In this document: piece by piece, positions 1 to 8,135 of the stretch | How positions within the stretch are numbered: the first letter of the stretch is position 1 | How the letters are laid out: every line of letters begins with the position of its first letter | Assembly (NCBI GenBank): GCA_013286585.1 | Contig: JABDFK010000006.1 | Location: 1-64,000, forward strand | From: Deltaproteobacteria bacterium | Lineage (GTDB): Bacteria > Bdellovibrionota > Bdellovibrionia > Bdellovibrionales > Bdellovibrionaceae | DNA length: 64,000 bases | Direction of reading: 5' to 3' | The notes under the pieces: model-generated | Seen by the model: only the letters and a program-made list of their open reading frames with translations | Database searches by the model: none | What the model was told of the DNA's origin: nothing | Translations under genes and position numbers: made by a program

Positions 1-2
1 CC

Positions 3-377
3 GGTGTCGTATTGGGCGGAGCTTTGGGCTGGCTTGTCGGAGTGGGAGCTTTGGCCATTCCCGGTATCGGAGCCTTTGTCGCTGCGGGACCGATCATGGC
101 CGCCATGGCCGGCGCAGGAATCGGCGGAGCCGTCGGTGGAATTTCTGGCGCCATCATTGGTTTTGGAATTCCGGAATATGAAGCCAAACGCTACGAAGGT
201 GCTGTGAAAGATGGCGGATCCCTGTTGTCAGTTCACTGTGACAGCGCCGATCTGGTGAGATCGGCAAAAGATATTTTGAAAAGAACGGGTGCTCAGGACA
301 TAGCCTCTTCCTCGGAAGCTTCTGGCAATGTTTTCAAAATTGGGAAAAAAGAACACGAATCCAGTGTTCGCTATTAA
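3..377 (+). CDS. C-terminal part of a general-stress-protein-17M-like protein (partial at left edge)
   Basis: The reading frame is already open at the window edge, so the true start lies upstream. The visible part has a long Gly/Ala-rich hydrophobic stretch (VGALAIPGIGAFVAAGPI and following), then GFGIPEYEAKRYEGAVKDGG and a segment ending in a KDILKRTGAQDI-type motif. This layout (glycine-zipper-like hydrophobic core followed by a small alpha/beta segment with 'IPEYEAKRYE') is that of the general stress protein 17M-like (YflT-type) family. Function is unknown beyond stress association. An alternative TTG start at 12 is unlikely because the family domain continues upstream of it. A strong terminator follows the stop. 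Confidence 0.6.
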   Translation, partial: GVVLGGALGWLVGVGALAIPGIGAFVAAGPIMAAMAGAGIGGAVGGISGAIIGFGIPEYEAKRYEGAVKDGGSLLSVHCDSADLVRSAKDILKRTGAQDIASSSEASGNVFKIGKKEHESSVRY

Positions 378-404
378 TAGTTGACTAACAAATAATAACA
401 AGAG

Positions 405-437
405 AGCCCTGCTGTTTCAGCGGGGCTTTATCTTTTT
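405..437 (+). terminator. Rho-independent terminator
   Basis: Arms AGCCCTGCTG and CAGCGGGGCT (one G-U pair) enclose a TTT loop and are followed by a T-rich tail. It lies 28 bases after the stress-protein stop and just before the next gene's ribosome binding site. Confidence 0.8.
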
Positions 438-452
438 GGAGGACAGGGAAAC

Positions 453-1496
453 ATGCCAAACGAAATGACTTTGCCATTTTCCACCATTGCGAAAATTTTG
501 TTGGTGCTGCTGGTGGTGGCCGGGCTGCGAGTGCTTTCCCCATTATTGATCATTCTCTACTTGGCCAGCATCATCGCGGTGTCGTTACATCCCGTAGTGA
601 TCTGGTTTGAAAACAAAGGTCTAAGAAAAAAGTGGTGCATAGGAATGATCACTTTGCTTCTGGTGCTGTTTGCGATCCTGATCGGTGAGACGATTATTCC
701 GGCATTATTTAAAGAATTTTCAAACTTTCTAGGCAATTTACCAAAATTGAAAGAACAAATTCTATCTTTCTTAGAGGAGTCAAGCCCCCTGCGCTCTATC
801 ATTGAACGTAGTATCAATCGACAGATGGCCGTCCCTGTGTCCGCAGATATCGCACCCATTTTCAGCGCGGGAAATATCGCGTTGACCGGATTCGCCGAAA
901 TAGTGCTGATTTTTGTTTTCTCTATCTATCTGTTGATTGATGGCAAAAGTGTTATCGACTGGTTGACGGCTTTCTTTTCGGCTTCCAACCAGGAAAAAAT
1001 CAGGGCCACTGCGCGAGAAGTCTCGCCGATCATTTTTTCTTACGTAACGGGTCAGATGATCACCTCTGCGATTTCATTTCTTTATGTGTTGATCACTTTG
1101 AGCCTGTTGCATGTTCCGAGCAGTTTGCTATTGGCGACCCTGGCGGGACTGTTTGATGTATTACCAGTGTTGGGATTTTTTCTAGCGGTGGTACCGGCAG
1201 TTCTATTCGCACTGTCGGTTTCTACGACGACCGCATTCACAGTGGTGATTCTGTATCTCATTTATCACTTCATCGAAAATTACTTGATCGTCCCGGCCGT
1301 TTACGGGAACAGGTTGCGGGTCTCTAGCTTTGTCGTGTTGTTGACCCTGATTGCAGCCGGTCTTTTGGCTGGCATAGAAGGCGCGATCGCGGCTCTTCCC
1401 ATTGTCGCTTCGTATCCCATCGTCGAAAGAATCTGGCTGAAAAAGATTGTCGGGACGGCGACAGTGGATGATCACTCTGAGGCGCAAGAAACTTAG
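453..1496 (+). CDS. AI-2E family transporter (PerM/YdiK-type permease)
   Basis: A 347-residue polytopic inner-membrane protein. Hydrophobic segments occur at the N-terminus (two helices, residues ~10-45), at ~60-85, and in a C-terminal block from ~145 to 325, separated by a soluble region (~85-145). The LFDVLPVLGFFLAVVPA stretch near residue 235 and the late IEGAIAALPIVASYPIVE segment are characteristic of the AI-2E transporter/PerM family, whose members export varied small molecules or ions. The actual substrate cannot be read from sequence. The ATG is preceded by GGAGGA at good spacing. The gene stands alone between a terminator and the sigma factor. Confidence 0.85.
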   Translation: MPNEMTLPFSTIAKILLVLLVVAGLRVLSPLLIILYLASIIAVSLHPVVIWFENKGLRKKWCIGMITLLLVLFAILIGETIIPALFKEFSNFLGNLPKLKEQILSFLEESSPLRSIIERSINRQMAVPVSADIAPIFSAGNIALTGFAEIVLIFVFSIYLLIDGKSVIDWLTAFFSASNQEKIRATAREVSPIIFSYVTGQMITSAISFLYVLITLSLLHVPSSLLLATLAGLFDVLPVLGFFLAVVPAVLFALSVSTTTAFTVVILYLIYHFIENYLIVPAVYGNRLRVSSFVVLLTLIAAGLLAGIEGAIAALPIVASYPIVERIWLKKIVGTATVDDHSEAQET

Positions 1497-1619
1497 GGTG
1501 CGTTCAGTAAGGGCTATTTGAGCGTGGCCACCGTTGCCTTATAACGCAGATCTGAACAAAAAGCGAGCGGGTGGTTTTTATTTTTGAACCTTTTCCCGGC
1601 TCGTGTGTTTATGTGATCG

Positions 1620-2159
1620 ATGGGTATAGCTGACATTACGGATGAGCAACTGGTGCAACGACTGCGAGAGGATCCCGCACAGGGTTTCTCGGACATCTAT
1701 CGGCGCTATTCGGGCCCCATCTTTCGTCTGATCAGTCGTTTCACGCAAGAGCGCTCCACCGCGGAAGAAATTCTGCACGATGTGTTTTTGGAGCTATGGA
1801 AAAATGAATTCAAAGCTCAGTCCAGCGATGGCTTGAAAAATTGGTTATTCACTTTGGCAAAAAATAAAAGTCTCAATCATTTTCGTCAAACGCGAAAAAG
1901 TGAAGCCTATGTCGATAGAGCCTCTGGTGAACCTTCGGTTCTAGACCGCCTGGAGCATCAGCAGCTGTCGGCGAAATTCATTGAAGTGCAAGAAAAAATG
2001 TCGACGGAGTTTAAGGATGTCTGGCGCCTGCGGCGTGAGGGTCTTGATCATCAGCAAATCGCCCAGCAGCTGGGAATTCCGCTCGGCACGGTGAAATCCC
2101 GCTTCCATCGAATGGTCGAATTTTTGAAGGAGAGCTTAAAAAATGAAATCAGCGGATAA
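1620..2159 (+). CDS. ECF-type RNA polymerase sigma factor
   Basis: A 179-residue sigma-70 family protein with only regions 2 and 4. Region 2 covers ~28-95 (IYRRYSGPIFRLI, then EEILHDVFLELWKN and the WLFTLAKNKSLNHFR promoter-melting segment). Region 4 covers ~125-172, with the helix-turn-helix LDHQQIAQQLGIPLGTVKSR. It should direct RNA polymerase to a small regulon, possibly including this operon. The last 17 bases overlap the next gene, a membrane-anchored likely anti-sigma factor, so the two are translationally coupled. The regulated signal is not visible. Confidence 0.9.
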   Translation: MGIADITDEQLVQRLREDPAQGFSDIYRRYSGPIFRLISRFTQERSTAEEILHDVFLELWKNEFKAQSSDGLKNWLFTLAKNKSLNHFRQTRKSEAYVDRASGEPSVLDRLEHQQLSAKFIEVQEKMSTEFKDVWRLRREGLDHQQIAQQLGIPLGTVKSRFHRMVEFLKESLKNEISG

Positions 2160-2517
2160 ACTGGTAGAGTTCCATTTTGGTTCGCTGTCCGAAGAACAGC
2201 GCCTTCAAGTGGAGCGCGAAATTCTGACGGACCCAGAGATTTTACTCGAATACTTAGATCTAAAGCGCTCTCTCGAAGGCGCAGAGCTCTTCGCAGAGAA
2301 GGCGCCGTCCGCAGTTTGGCAGCGGTTGGCTCCGCACACCAGCCGCAGAAAAGTTTGGTGGAGCATCGGCCTTAGTCTTGCCACCGCCGCGATGGCCACC
2401 TTCATTTTAGTTTTCCATTCCGTTCAAGGGCCAGAGATCAGTCAAAGTCCCAACGTCGACAACAGGGCTTTGGTGGACTCTAGTCAAACGGACTTTAATC
2501 ATCCCAATTTATTTTGA
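2143..2517 (+). CDS. Probable anti-sigma factor (single-pass membrane protein)
   Basis: A 124-residue protein overlapping the sigma gene by 17 bases, with GGAG before its ATG. The N-terminal ~65 residues are acidic/helical (LVEFHFGSLSEEQRLQVEREI, typical of anti-sigma cytoplasmic domains). One membrane helix lies at ~72-91, followed by a short external tail. No zinc-binding HxxxCxxC motif is present, so it is not a ZAS-type anti-sigma. The role is inferred from gene order and topology. The S41 protease starts 10 bases downstream and could take part in the same signalling route. Confidence 0.65.
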   Translation: MKSADKLVEFHFGSLSEEQRLQVEREILTDPEILLEYLDLKRSLEGAELFAEKAPSAVWQRLAPHTSRRKVWWSIGLSLATAAMATFILVFHSVQGPEISQSPNVDNRALVDSSQTDFNHPNLF

Positions 2518-2527
2518 AAGGAAATTT

Positions 2528-3736
2528 ATGCAACGAATTTTAGTATTGCTATTTCTGCTGACAAGTCTCTCCGTAACGGCTGCCACTTTTGAAGGCGACA
2601 TCGCGGATTGGAAAGAACAGCCTAAAGAGAAATTCAAGGACCCTGAAAAAAACTTCAAACTTGTGCTCAGTAAGATAAAAAAAGAATTCATCGACCGCGA
2701 GCTCACGGATGAAGAGCTATATCGGGCCGCTACAGCCGGAGTTTTGGCGGCACTCAATTCGGGCAATGATAAATGGAACTTGTTGTTGTCGCCGCGAATG
2801 TTGGAGGACTTTAACATCTTGATGACGCGTAAACTCACGGGCATCGGTGCTACGCTGAAAATGGATCCGGATTTGGGAGTTCTAAAAATTCTAAAACTCA
2901 TGCCCAAGTCGTCGGGCCAGCTGGCCGGCTTGCAGGTGGATGACATTATCCTTTCAGTCAATGGACAAAAGTGCAAAGGGAAAAAACTTCCCGCCATCGC
3001 CGAGCTTATTCGCGGACCTGCGGGCGGAAATGTGAACCTCAAGGTGCTGCGTGAAGATCGTGTGATGAACTTCAATATCGCACGCGCTGCTGTTGAAGTT
3101 CCAGGTGTAGAATTGCAAATGGTGGACGCGGCTTCGGCACTCATAACAATCGATCAGTTTTCACAGGGGACTGCCAGTCAGTTGGCTGGTCAGTTGGCGC
3201 ATCTGAGTGATGCAAAGATTAAACGCCTGGTGTTGGATCTGCGCTCCAACGATGGCGGTGACTTTGAAGAGGCCGTCAAAAGCATCGAACAATTTCTTTC
3301 CAGTGGTACTACGATCGTCAATGCCAGATACGGTGATGGCAGTGTGAAAGAATTTAAAGCCCACCAATCACCATGGAGGCCAGATGTGAAGATCGTCGTG
3401 TTGGTGAGTCCGCAAACTTCTTCAGGCGCCGAATTGATGTCCGGGGCATTAAAGGACTTTCGTTCGGCGGCGCTCGTGGGTTCGACCACTCACGGAAAGT
3501 GGAACGGCCAAGTGATTGAGTCTCTGTCAAACGGTTTTGCCATCAAATATTCAGTGATGCATTTCGAAACGGGCAAGGGGAATTCTTATCAAGGACGCGG
3601 CCTGACTCCGGACCTTGAAACACAAGCTCTCAAAGATGGCGAAATCAACACGATTCAAATGGAGTCAGACATTCAAAAACGTCTGGGCATCGACGCTGGA
3701 CTAAGAGCAGCCTTGCAAATTCCGACACTGGGTTGA
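2528..3736 (+). CDS. S41 family (C-terminal processing) peptidase with PDZ domain
   Basis: A 402-residue exported protease. Signal peptide at residues 1-19; PDZ domain at ~103-185 (GIGATLKMD, KSSGQLAGLQVDDIILSVNG); S41 catalytic domain at ~195-370. The family's substrate loop appears as LDLRSNDGGDFEEAV. The nucleophile is expected in SPQTSSGAELMSGALKD (Ser298/299), with Lys324 in STTHGKWNGQ completing the Ser-Lys dyad. AAAGGAA precedes the ATG. It follows the sigma/anti-sigma pair by 10 bases, suggesting one transcript and perhaps a role in envelope stress or in proteolysis of the anti-sigma factor; that link is inference. Confidence 0.88.
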   Translation: MQRILVLLFLLTSLSVTAATFEGDIADWKEQPKEKFKDPEKNFKLVLSKIKKEFIDRELTDEELYRAATAGVLAALNSGNDKWNLLLSPRMLEDFNILMTRKLTGIGATLKMDPDLGVLKILKLMPKSSGQLAGLQVDDIILSVNGQKCKGKKLPAIAELIRGPAGGNVNLKVLREDRVMNFNIARAAVEVPGVELQMVDAASALITIDQFSQGTASQLAGQLAHLSDAKIKRLVLDLRSNDGGDFEEAVKSIEQFLSSGTTIVNARYGDGSVKEFKAHQSPWRPDVKIVVLVSPQTSSGAELMSGALKDFRSAALVGSTTHGKWNGQVIESLSNGFAIKYSVMHFETGKGNSYQGRGLTPDLETQALKDGEINTIQMESDIQKRLGIDAGLRAALQIPTLG

Positions 3737-3796
3737 TGTGGACAAAGCTGGGAAGCTATTGCTAGGATTTTATTTCCAAGACGGAAAGGAACTCCA

Positions 3797-4393
3797 ATGA
3801 AAGCTTTAGCTTCCCTGATCGTTCTACTTGTGGGCCAGATAGCGATCGCTGCCGATCCCGCACCAGCGGCCGATACTAATAAGTTCGAAGTCATCGATGT
3901 CTCTGGTCAAGTGGCCGGAGAAGCGCAACTTTCCGCCGATGCCGCCAGAGATTCATGGACCAAGGCTTGTGCCGCTTGGAAGAAAGAAAGCATCGACATC
4001 AATAAAAACAATGGCAATCAGGTGCTAGGAATCAATTGCAACAGTCCCGCTTGCAACACCATTGATGCGGCCAAAACTCAGTGCACATCCATAGGAGTTT
4101 ACAAAGTTAAAACCGCAGGAGTGCGAGTGCCAGAACCTCCGGCTGCGGCGCCTTTGCCTCCGGATCATGAAATCACGACAGCACCACCACCTGTGATTGT
4201 GGAAGCGGTTCCTCCGCCAAGAGTGGGATTTGTTTGGTTGCCAGGATTCTGGGGCTGGCAAGGCATGCATCACGTTTGGATCCCTGGTCACTGGAGCAAC
4301 GAGCGCCCTGGTTATATCTGGGTCGGTCAACGTTGGGGTCGTTACGGACACGGCTGGCATTTCTACGATGGTCATTGGGATGTAAGACCCTAA
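3797..4393 (+). CDS. Secreted YXWGXW-repeat protein
   Basis: A 198-residue exported protein with a signal peptide at ~1-18. The middle carries four cysteines and a Pro-rich spacer. The C-terminus (~140-198) is a run of Trp/Gly/His motifs (VWLPGFWGWQG, VWIPGHWSNERPGYIWVGQRWG, WHFYDGHWD), the hallmark of the YXWGXW repeat family seen in many envelope proteins of Gram-negative bacteria. Biochemical function is unknown. AAAGGA precedes the ATG. It is 60 bases downstream of the S41 protease on the same strand and converges on a rhodanese gene. Confidence 0.75.
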   Translation: MKALASLIVLLVGQIAIAADPAPAADTNKFEVIDVSGQVAGEAQLSADAARDSWTKACAAWKKESIDINKNNGNQVLGINCNSPACNTIDAAKTQCTSIGVYKVKTAGVRVPEPPAAAPLPPDHEITTAPPPVIVEAVPPPRVGFVWLPGFWGWQGMHHVWIPGHWSNERPGYIWVGQRWGRYGHGWHFYDGHWDVRP

Positions 4394-4407
4394 ACTACAA
4401 GTACCCC

Positions 4408-4429
4408 GGAATACCGTTAACAGTATTCC
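4408..4429. repeat. Inverted repeat between convergent genes
   Basis: GGAATAC and GTATTCC flank an 8-base loop 15 bases after the YXWGXW stop, between two convergent genes. No clear T-tract follows, so it may be a weak bidirectional terminator or an mRNA 3'-end hairpin. Confidence 0.4.
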
Positions 4430-4461
4430 AGGATACCGAAAGAACCCGCGCAGTCAAAAAT

Positions 4462-4872
4462 CTACAGCGATTTTGTCTTCAAGCCCGCTTTTTTCCAGCC
4501 TTGAATTCCATCAGCCATGACGGCGACGTTTTTATAACCCGCAGTCACGGCTCGTTTCGCAGCCGTGTGCGAGGCCATGCACTCAGTGTTCGCGCAATAA
4601 AAAACTAATTTTGCGGCTTTGTCAGCGGGCAGAGTGGTTTGCACATCATACTGAGAAGAACTAGTCAAAGCCACTGCTCCGGGAATAAGGCCTTCGGTTT
4701 TTCTGGTTTTCTCGTTGTTGGCATCATAGATATGAACCGACTGAGCATCTGTGGTGATCGACTGTTGCAGCTCGTTGGCGTGGATCAGTTGGAAGCCTTC
4801 GTTAGCTGTGCCAGCTAGAGACAAAGATGAAAATAAGAGGACGACGATGGATTTGGCGAAAAATGAAGTCAT
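4462..4872 (-). CDS. Periplasmic rhodanese-like protein
   Basis: A 136-residue protein with an N-terminal signal peptide (~1-22) followed by a single rhodanese domain. Family landmarks are VHIYDANNEKTRKTEGLIPGAVAL and the active-site loop VFYCANTECMASHTAA with catalytic Cys93 (a second Cys at 98), ending in the DGIQGWKKAG motif usual for this fold. Exported single-domain rhodaneses of this type are thought to act in sulfur transfer or thiol redox chemistry; the substrate is unknown. AAGGAG stands before the ATG. Confidence 0.85.
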   Translation of the reverse strand: MTSFFAKSIVVLLFSSLSLAGTANEGFQLIHANELQQSITTDAQSVHIYDANNEKTRKTEGLIPGAVALTSSSQYDVQTTLPADKAAKLVFYCANTECMASHTAAKRAVTAGYKNVAVMADGIQGWKKAGLKTKSL

Positions 4873-5289
4873 AAACTCTCCTTGTTTTTGTTTGGTGGAA
4901 TCATCCTAAGGTAAAATTACGGAAGATCAAGTTGAGCGAAGATAAAAACCAATTGAGAACGACAGTAAAAGACCCCTCCGCCTCGTGGACGCGACGCATA
5001 AATTCACAAAAACTAGACCAGACCTTTCGTATATTCTTCATGGTTTTTGAATAGTTAAATTGTCAGCGTTAGTTAGGGAACTTATAGTTAACAAATCGGG
5101 ATAAAAACGCGCCTGAAAATCGGCTTTATCCGCATCATTTAGAAATTTGTTCGTAGAAATTAGCCCGGGTTTTTTTAGGATTTGAAAAAACGGTTGTTAC
5201 TCAAGTGAGAAGTGATAATTCATAAAGTGTAGGAACAAACCACACTTCAGACGGCACGACAGAGTCTGAAGTTCGCAAAGGAGAAAAAC
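4873..5289. other. Divergent intergenic region (promoters, no gene seen)
   Basis: This 417-base stretch separates the rhodanese gene (leftward) and the His/Pro/Gly-rich gene (rightward). It is AT-rich in its second half and has no coding frame I can support. It must hold both promoters; I could not assign -35/-10 boxes with confidence. A perfect inverted repeat at 5244-5272 is described separately. Confidence 0.5.
5244..5272 (+). promoter_or_regulatory. Perfect 9-bp inverted repeat in the 5' leader
   Basis: ACTTCAGAC and GTCTGAAGT flank 11 bases and end four bases before the AAAGGAG ribosome binding site of the downstream gene. It could be a repressor operator or an mRNA hairpin that sets access to the start. 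No T-tract follows, so it is not a terminator. Confidence 0.45.
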
Positions 5290-6066
5290 ATGAAAATATC
5301 GGTACTCGTATCGGTGTTGGCTTTGTTGATTGGAGTCCAATCACGAGCCCAAGTTCAAACACCCGTGAATAACCAGTTCACGAAATCAGTGGAACAAGCT
5401 CTGCCGCAGTCGACGGACTCTGCAGAACAAAAAGAAGTTGAAGGCGGTCACCCAGGTGGTGGCGGCGGTCATCCCGGCGGCGGAGGCGGTCACCCAGGTG
5501 GTGGTGGAGGTTCACATCCAAGTCCTCAGCCTCACCCAACTCCACAACCTCATCCGCAACCAAGTCCACATCCAACACCACAACCGGGACCACATCCTGG
5601 CCCTCAGCCAGGTCCGCACCCTGGTCCACAGCCGGGACCACATCCTGGTCCGCAACCAGGTCCGCATCCCGGTCCACAACCGGGACCACATCCTGGTCCG
5701 CATCCCGGTCCGCACCCCGGTCATCCTGGCCCAGGCGGCCCACATCCCGGCCCAGGCCATGGATATTATCCGCACCCAGGTTGCCACGATGGTGGACCTC
5801 GTCCGGGTTGGCATTATGGTTGGGGATGGAACTACGATCACTATCCATATTGGTGGCATGAAGGTTACTACTGGCCAGGTTGGACTTGGTATCCGAATGT
5901 TCCAGGCGGCTACTGGCAATGTACGGCTTTCGACTCTGCCAATCAGGCGTTCTCGGCTTTCGCTCCGACCAAAGAAGAAGCAGCTTACGATGCTCTGTAT
6001 GACTGCGGTGGACCGGATTATGAAGACGAATGCTATATCCCTCAAGGATATTGTCAGTACCGTTAA
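5290..6066 (+). CDS. Secreted His/Pro/Gly-rich repeat protein
   Basis: A 258-residue exported protein: signal peptide (~1-20), a short Gln/Thr-rich stretch, four GGGGGHP-type repeats (~52-75), then a long low-complexity run of PHPGPQPG units (~80-155), a Tyr/Trp/His-rich segment, and a C-terminal ~55-residue module with paired cysteines (YWQCTAFDSANQAF, YDALYDCGG, ECYIPQGYCQYR) that resembles DUF4189-type domains. The His-Pro-Gly repeats would bind divalent metals or form an extended surface stalk; both are inferences. The ATG has AAAGGAG. The repeated DNA (about 5440-5750) is prone to slippage, so repeat number may vary between strains. Confidence 0.8.
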   Translation: MKISVLVSVLALLIGVQSRAQVQTPVNNQFTKSVEQALPQSTDSAEQKEVEGGHPGGGGGHPGGGGGHPGGGGGSHPSPQPHPTPQPHPQPSPHPTPQPGPHPGPQPGPHPGPQPGPHPGPQPGPHPGPQPGPHPGPHPGPHPGHPGPGGPHPGPGHGYYPHPGCHDGGPRPGWHYGWGWNYDHYPYWWHEGYYWPGWTWYPNVPGGYWQCTAFDSANQAFSAFAPTKEEAAYDALYDCGGPDYEDECYIPQGYCQYR

Positions 6067-6088
6067 TCGTTCTAAGAACACTTAAATG

Positions 6089-6127
6089 AAAAAAGGGTGG
6101 GCTCGAAAGCTCACCCTTTTTATTTTT
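6089..6127. terminator. Bidirectional Rho-independent terminator
   Basis: AAAGGGTGGGCT, CGAA loop, AGCTCACCCTTT (one G-U pair), with A-tract before and T-tract after. It can serve both convergent flanking genes. Confidence 0.85.
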
Positions 6128-6147
6128 TCGCTCGGGAAAATTCAGAG

Positions 6148-6543
6148 TTAATAGTTTGCGCAACTCATATTTTCGTCGGACAGAACTTGTCCATTGGGCA
6201 AATGTGCCAGCAAAGAAGTGTGGCGGTAGTTAGTGGACGGGAAGGACAGGCTGAACTCTTGTCCTTGGGTTTGGATGTCGTAGAACATGTCGCGACCGAA
6301 ACTGGCTGATTTGGGTTGGCCTTCGTTAGAAGCCAAGGCGTAGGAACCAACTTCGTTGCCATTTACATCAGAAATCATTGCTCCATAGTGTGAGGTCCTA
6401 GGAAAGCCGATACCTTGATTGTCCACGATGGTGACTCGGTACTGTTGATCGGATGTTTTGCAATCAGAGATCATACGTACCAGAGCGTGAGAGGGAAGTG
6501 CATACATGGACAACAGAATCAAAAGGCCAGCTAATTTTTTCAT
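6148..6543 (-). CDS. Small secreted protein of unknown function
   Basis: A 131-residue protein with a clear signal peptide (~1-20, ending around SHALV) and a mature part of about 110 residues containing two cysteines (positions ~28 and ~128) that could form a disulfide tying the ends together. The body is rich in beta-prone segments (QYRVTIVDNQGIGF, YGAMISDVNGNEVGSYAL). I recognise no family. AAGGAG precedes the ATG. It sits between the terminator above and a 160-base gap with no recognisable gene. Confidence 0.7.
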   Translation of the reverse strand: MKKLAGLLILLSMYALPSHALVRMISDCKTSDQQYRVTIVDNQGIGFPRTSHYGAMISDVNGNEVGSYALASNEGQPKSASFGRDMFYDIQTQGQEFSLSFPSTNYRHTSLLAHLPNGQVLSDENMSCANY

Positions 6544-6703
6544 GGTTCATTCTCCTTCAAAGAGTGTTTGTGTTACATCGCTGGCTAATAGCAAGGGCCG
6601 TACCAACTCTAGAGCACGGTCAGATGCGTTCAGCGCCGCAGCCAACGTCAAAGTGGTCTCAAAGCGTGGTGCCATTTCAGTATCGTGCAGGAAGATTTTT
6701 CAG

Positions 6704-7684
6704 CTATTTCTTAAGGACCAAAATTTCCACGGTTTCAGGAATTATTTTGGGACGCACACCGCTAGCGGTGATGGCGGCAGTTTCGAACTTAGCCGCAACC
6801 AAATAGATTGTGTGGGTCTTCGGATCAATCGCCATGGTTCTAGCGCTCTTGAGAGTGTTCACGGTTTGAATCACTTCAAAAGTTTGCGGATCCTTTTCTT
6901 GCACCACTGTGAGGTTGCCTTGGCCATTGGAAGAAAAGGAAAAGCCCGCATCAAAGGCAGCGAAATCGGCGCCTTGGCCGATCGGCAATTTTTGAATTTG
7001 GCGCCCGGTCTCTGAATCTGTCACTACCATCACTTCATTTTCACAAACTGAAAAAATGAGGTGGTTGGCGAAATCAGCCGCCAAACCCGACGGCGATTGG
7101 CATCCCGCTAAGGGCCAACTATGTTGAATCACCATTTCTTGAGTGCGAAGTTTAAGTAGAGTGTTCGTGTCTTCACCGTTGAAGTAAATATTTCCCTTTT
7201 CGTCGGCAGCAGCAAATTCCGGTTTGCTATCCAAGGCAATGGTCTTAATGCTTTCATCTTTGATCGCATCAATCACGGTGATCGTTTTTTCACCGTTGAA
7301 ACAAAAAACTCTGGAGGTCAGTGGGTCAAAAACAATGGCATCGGCTTTTTTTCCGGCAGGAATGGTCTTCAAAATTTTTAGCGTATGATAATCAAAAACG
7401 ACCACCGAAGAATTTTTTCCACTAGAGATATATCCTTTGCCCAGTTGCGGAGCCAAGGCCACGCCATGCGCTCCATCGATGAACTGCTTGATACTGCCCA
7501 CCAGAGTTTCGGTTTTGACGTTGAAGACATCGACATGATTTCCGCGAGTAACAAAAAGCCGATCGGATTTTGAATCCATGGTGAGGTAATCCCACCCTTC
7601 GTTCCCGGAAAGTTGAATTCGATGATCCAAATGATATTTGGGCATAGCTGCCAGAGAAACAGACAAAAGAATGGATAAATACAT
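6704..7684 (-). CDS. Secreted YVTN/YncE-like beta-propeller protein
   Basis: A 326-residue protein with a short N-terminal hydrophobic export signal and repeated ~40-residue blades: LTMDSKSDRLFVTRGNHVDVFNVKT, VVVFDYHTLKILKTIPAGKKADAIVFDPL, ITVIDAIKDESIKTIAL and so on. These are typical of YncE/YVTN seven-bladed beta-propellers located in the periplasm or on the surface. Ligand unknown. The start codon lies 5 bases after the stop of the truncated haemoglobin gene on the same strand, so the two are co-transcribed and probably translationally coupled. Confidence 0.82.
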   Translation of the reverse strand: MYLSILLSVSLAAMPKYHLDHRIQLSGNEGWDYLTMDSKSDRLFVTRGNHVDVFNVKTETLVGSIKQFIDGAHGVALAPQLGKGYISSGKNSSVVVFDYHTLKILKTIPAGKKADAIVFDPLTSRVFCFNGEKTITVIDAIKDESIKTIALDSKPEFAAADEKGNIYFNGEDTNTLLKLRTQEMVIQHSWPLAGCQSPSGLAADFANHLIFSVCENEVMVVTDSETGRQIQKLPIGQGADFAAFDAGFSFSSNGQGNLTVVQEKDPQTFEVIQTVNTLKSARTMAIDPKTHTIYLVAAKFETAAITASGVRPKIIPETVEILVLKK

Positions 7685-7689
7685 AGAGT

Positions 7690-8064
7690 TCAGTTTCTCA
7701 TGTGGTCGGCCAAGTTCAAGAGAGAGTGCAGCACTTCTGATCTAATGGGCTCTGAGACGCCGGCATCCTCGAAGGCCTGGACCATGCACAGCATCCATTG
7801 ATCGCGCTCGGGCTTGCCGATAGGAAAGGGCAGGTGGCGCGCGCGCAATTTGGGGTGGCCATATTTTTCGATGTACAAGTTAGGTCCGCCCAGCCAACCG
7901 GACAAAAACTCAAAAAGTTTCTCTTCCGCTTGCGGCAAATTCTTATGCAAAGAAAGAATTCCTTTGGCCTCGGGCGACTCTTGCATCAGTTGATAAAAGC
8001 GTTGCACTATTTTCTTAAGCTGGGGTTCGGCGCCGATCATTTGGTAAGCAGAGGGGCTGGACAT
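7690..8064 (-). CDS. Group II truncated haemoglobin
   Basis: A 124-residue globin of the short 2/2 fold. The heme-ligating proximal histidine is His77 in LRARHLPFPIG, Tyr24 fits the B10 position, and Trp90 in RDQWMLCM fits the conserved G8 Trp of group II. The LGGPNLYIEKYGHP segment is the family signature. Such globins bind O2 or scavenge NO or peroxides in the cytoplasm. It is followed directly by the secreted beta-propeller gene. The ribosome binding site is weak. Confidence 0.9.
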   Translation of the reverse strand: MSSPSAYQMIGAEPQLKKIVQRFYQLMQESPEAKGILSLHKNLPQAEEKLFEFLSGWLGGPNLYIEKYGHPKLRARHLPFPIGKPERDQWMLCMVQAFEDAGVSEPIRSEVLHSLLNLADHMRN

Positions 8065-8135
8065 GGGTCATTTCTTTAAATAAGAGCAGCCCCTTTGACA
8101 ATCATAAACTGAACTGCCAGCATTAAAAACTTCAG

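Noticed and set aside
5378-6163. Long open frames on the opposite strand of the His/Pro/Gly-rich gene (261 and 189 codons) and a shifted plus frame
   Set aside because: They arise from the GC-rich repeat; products are low-complexity mirror peptides with no start signal. The sense frame has a signal peptide and RBS.
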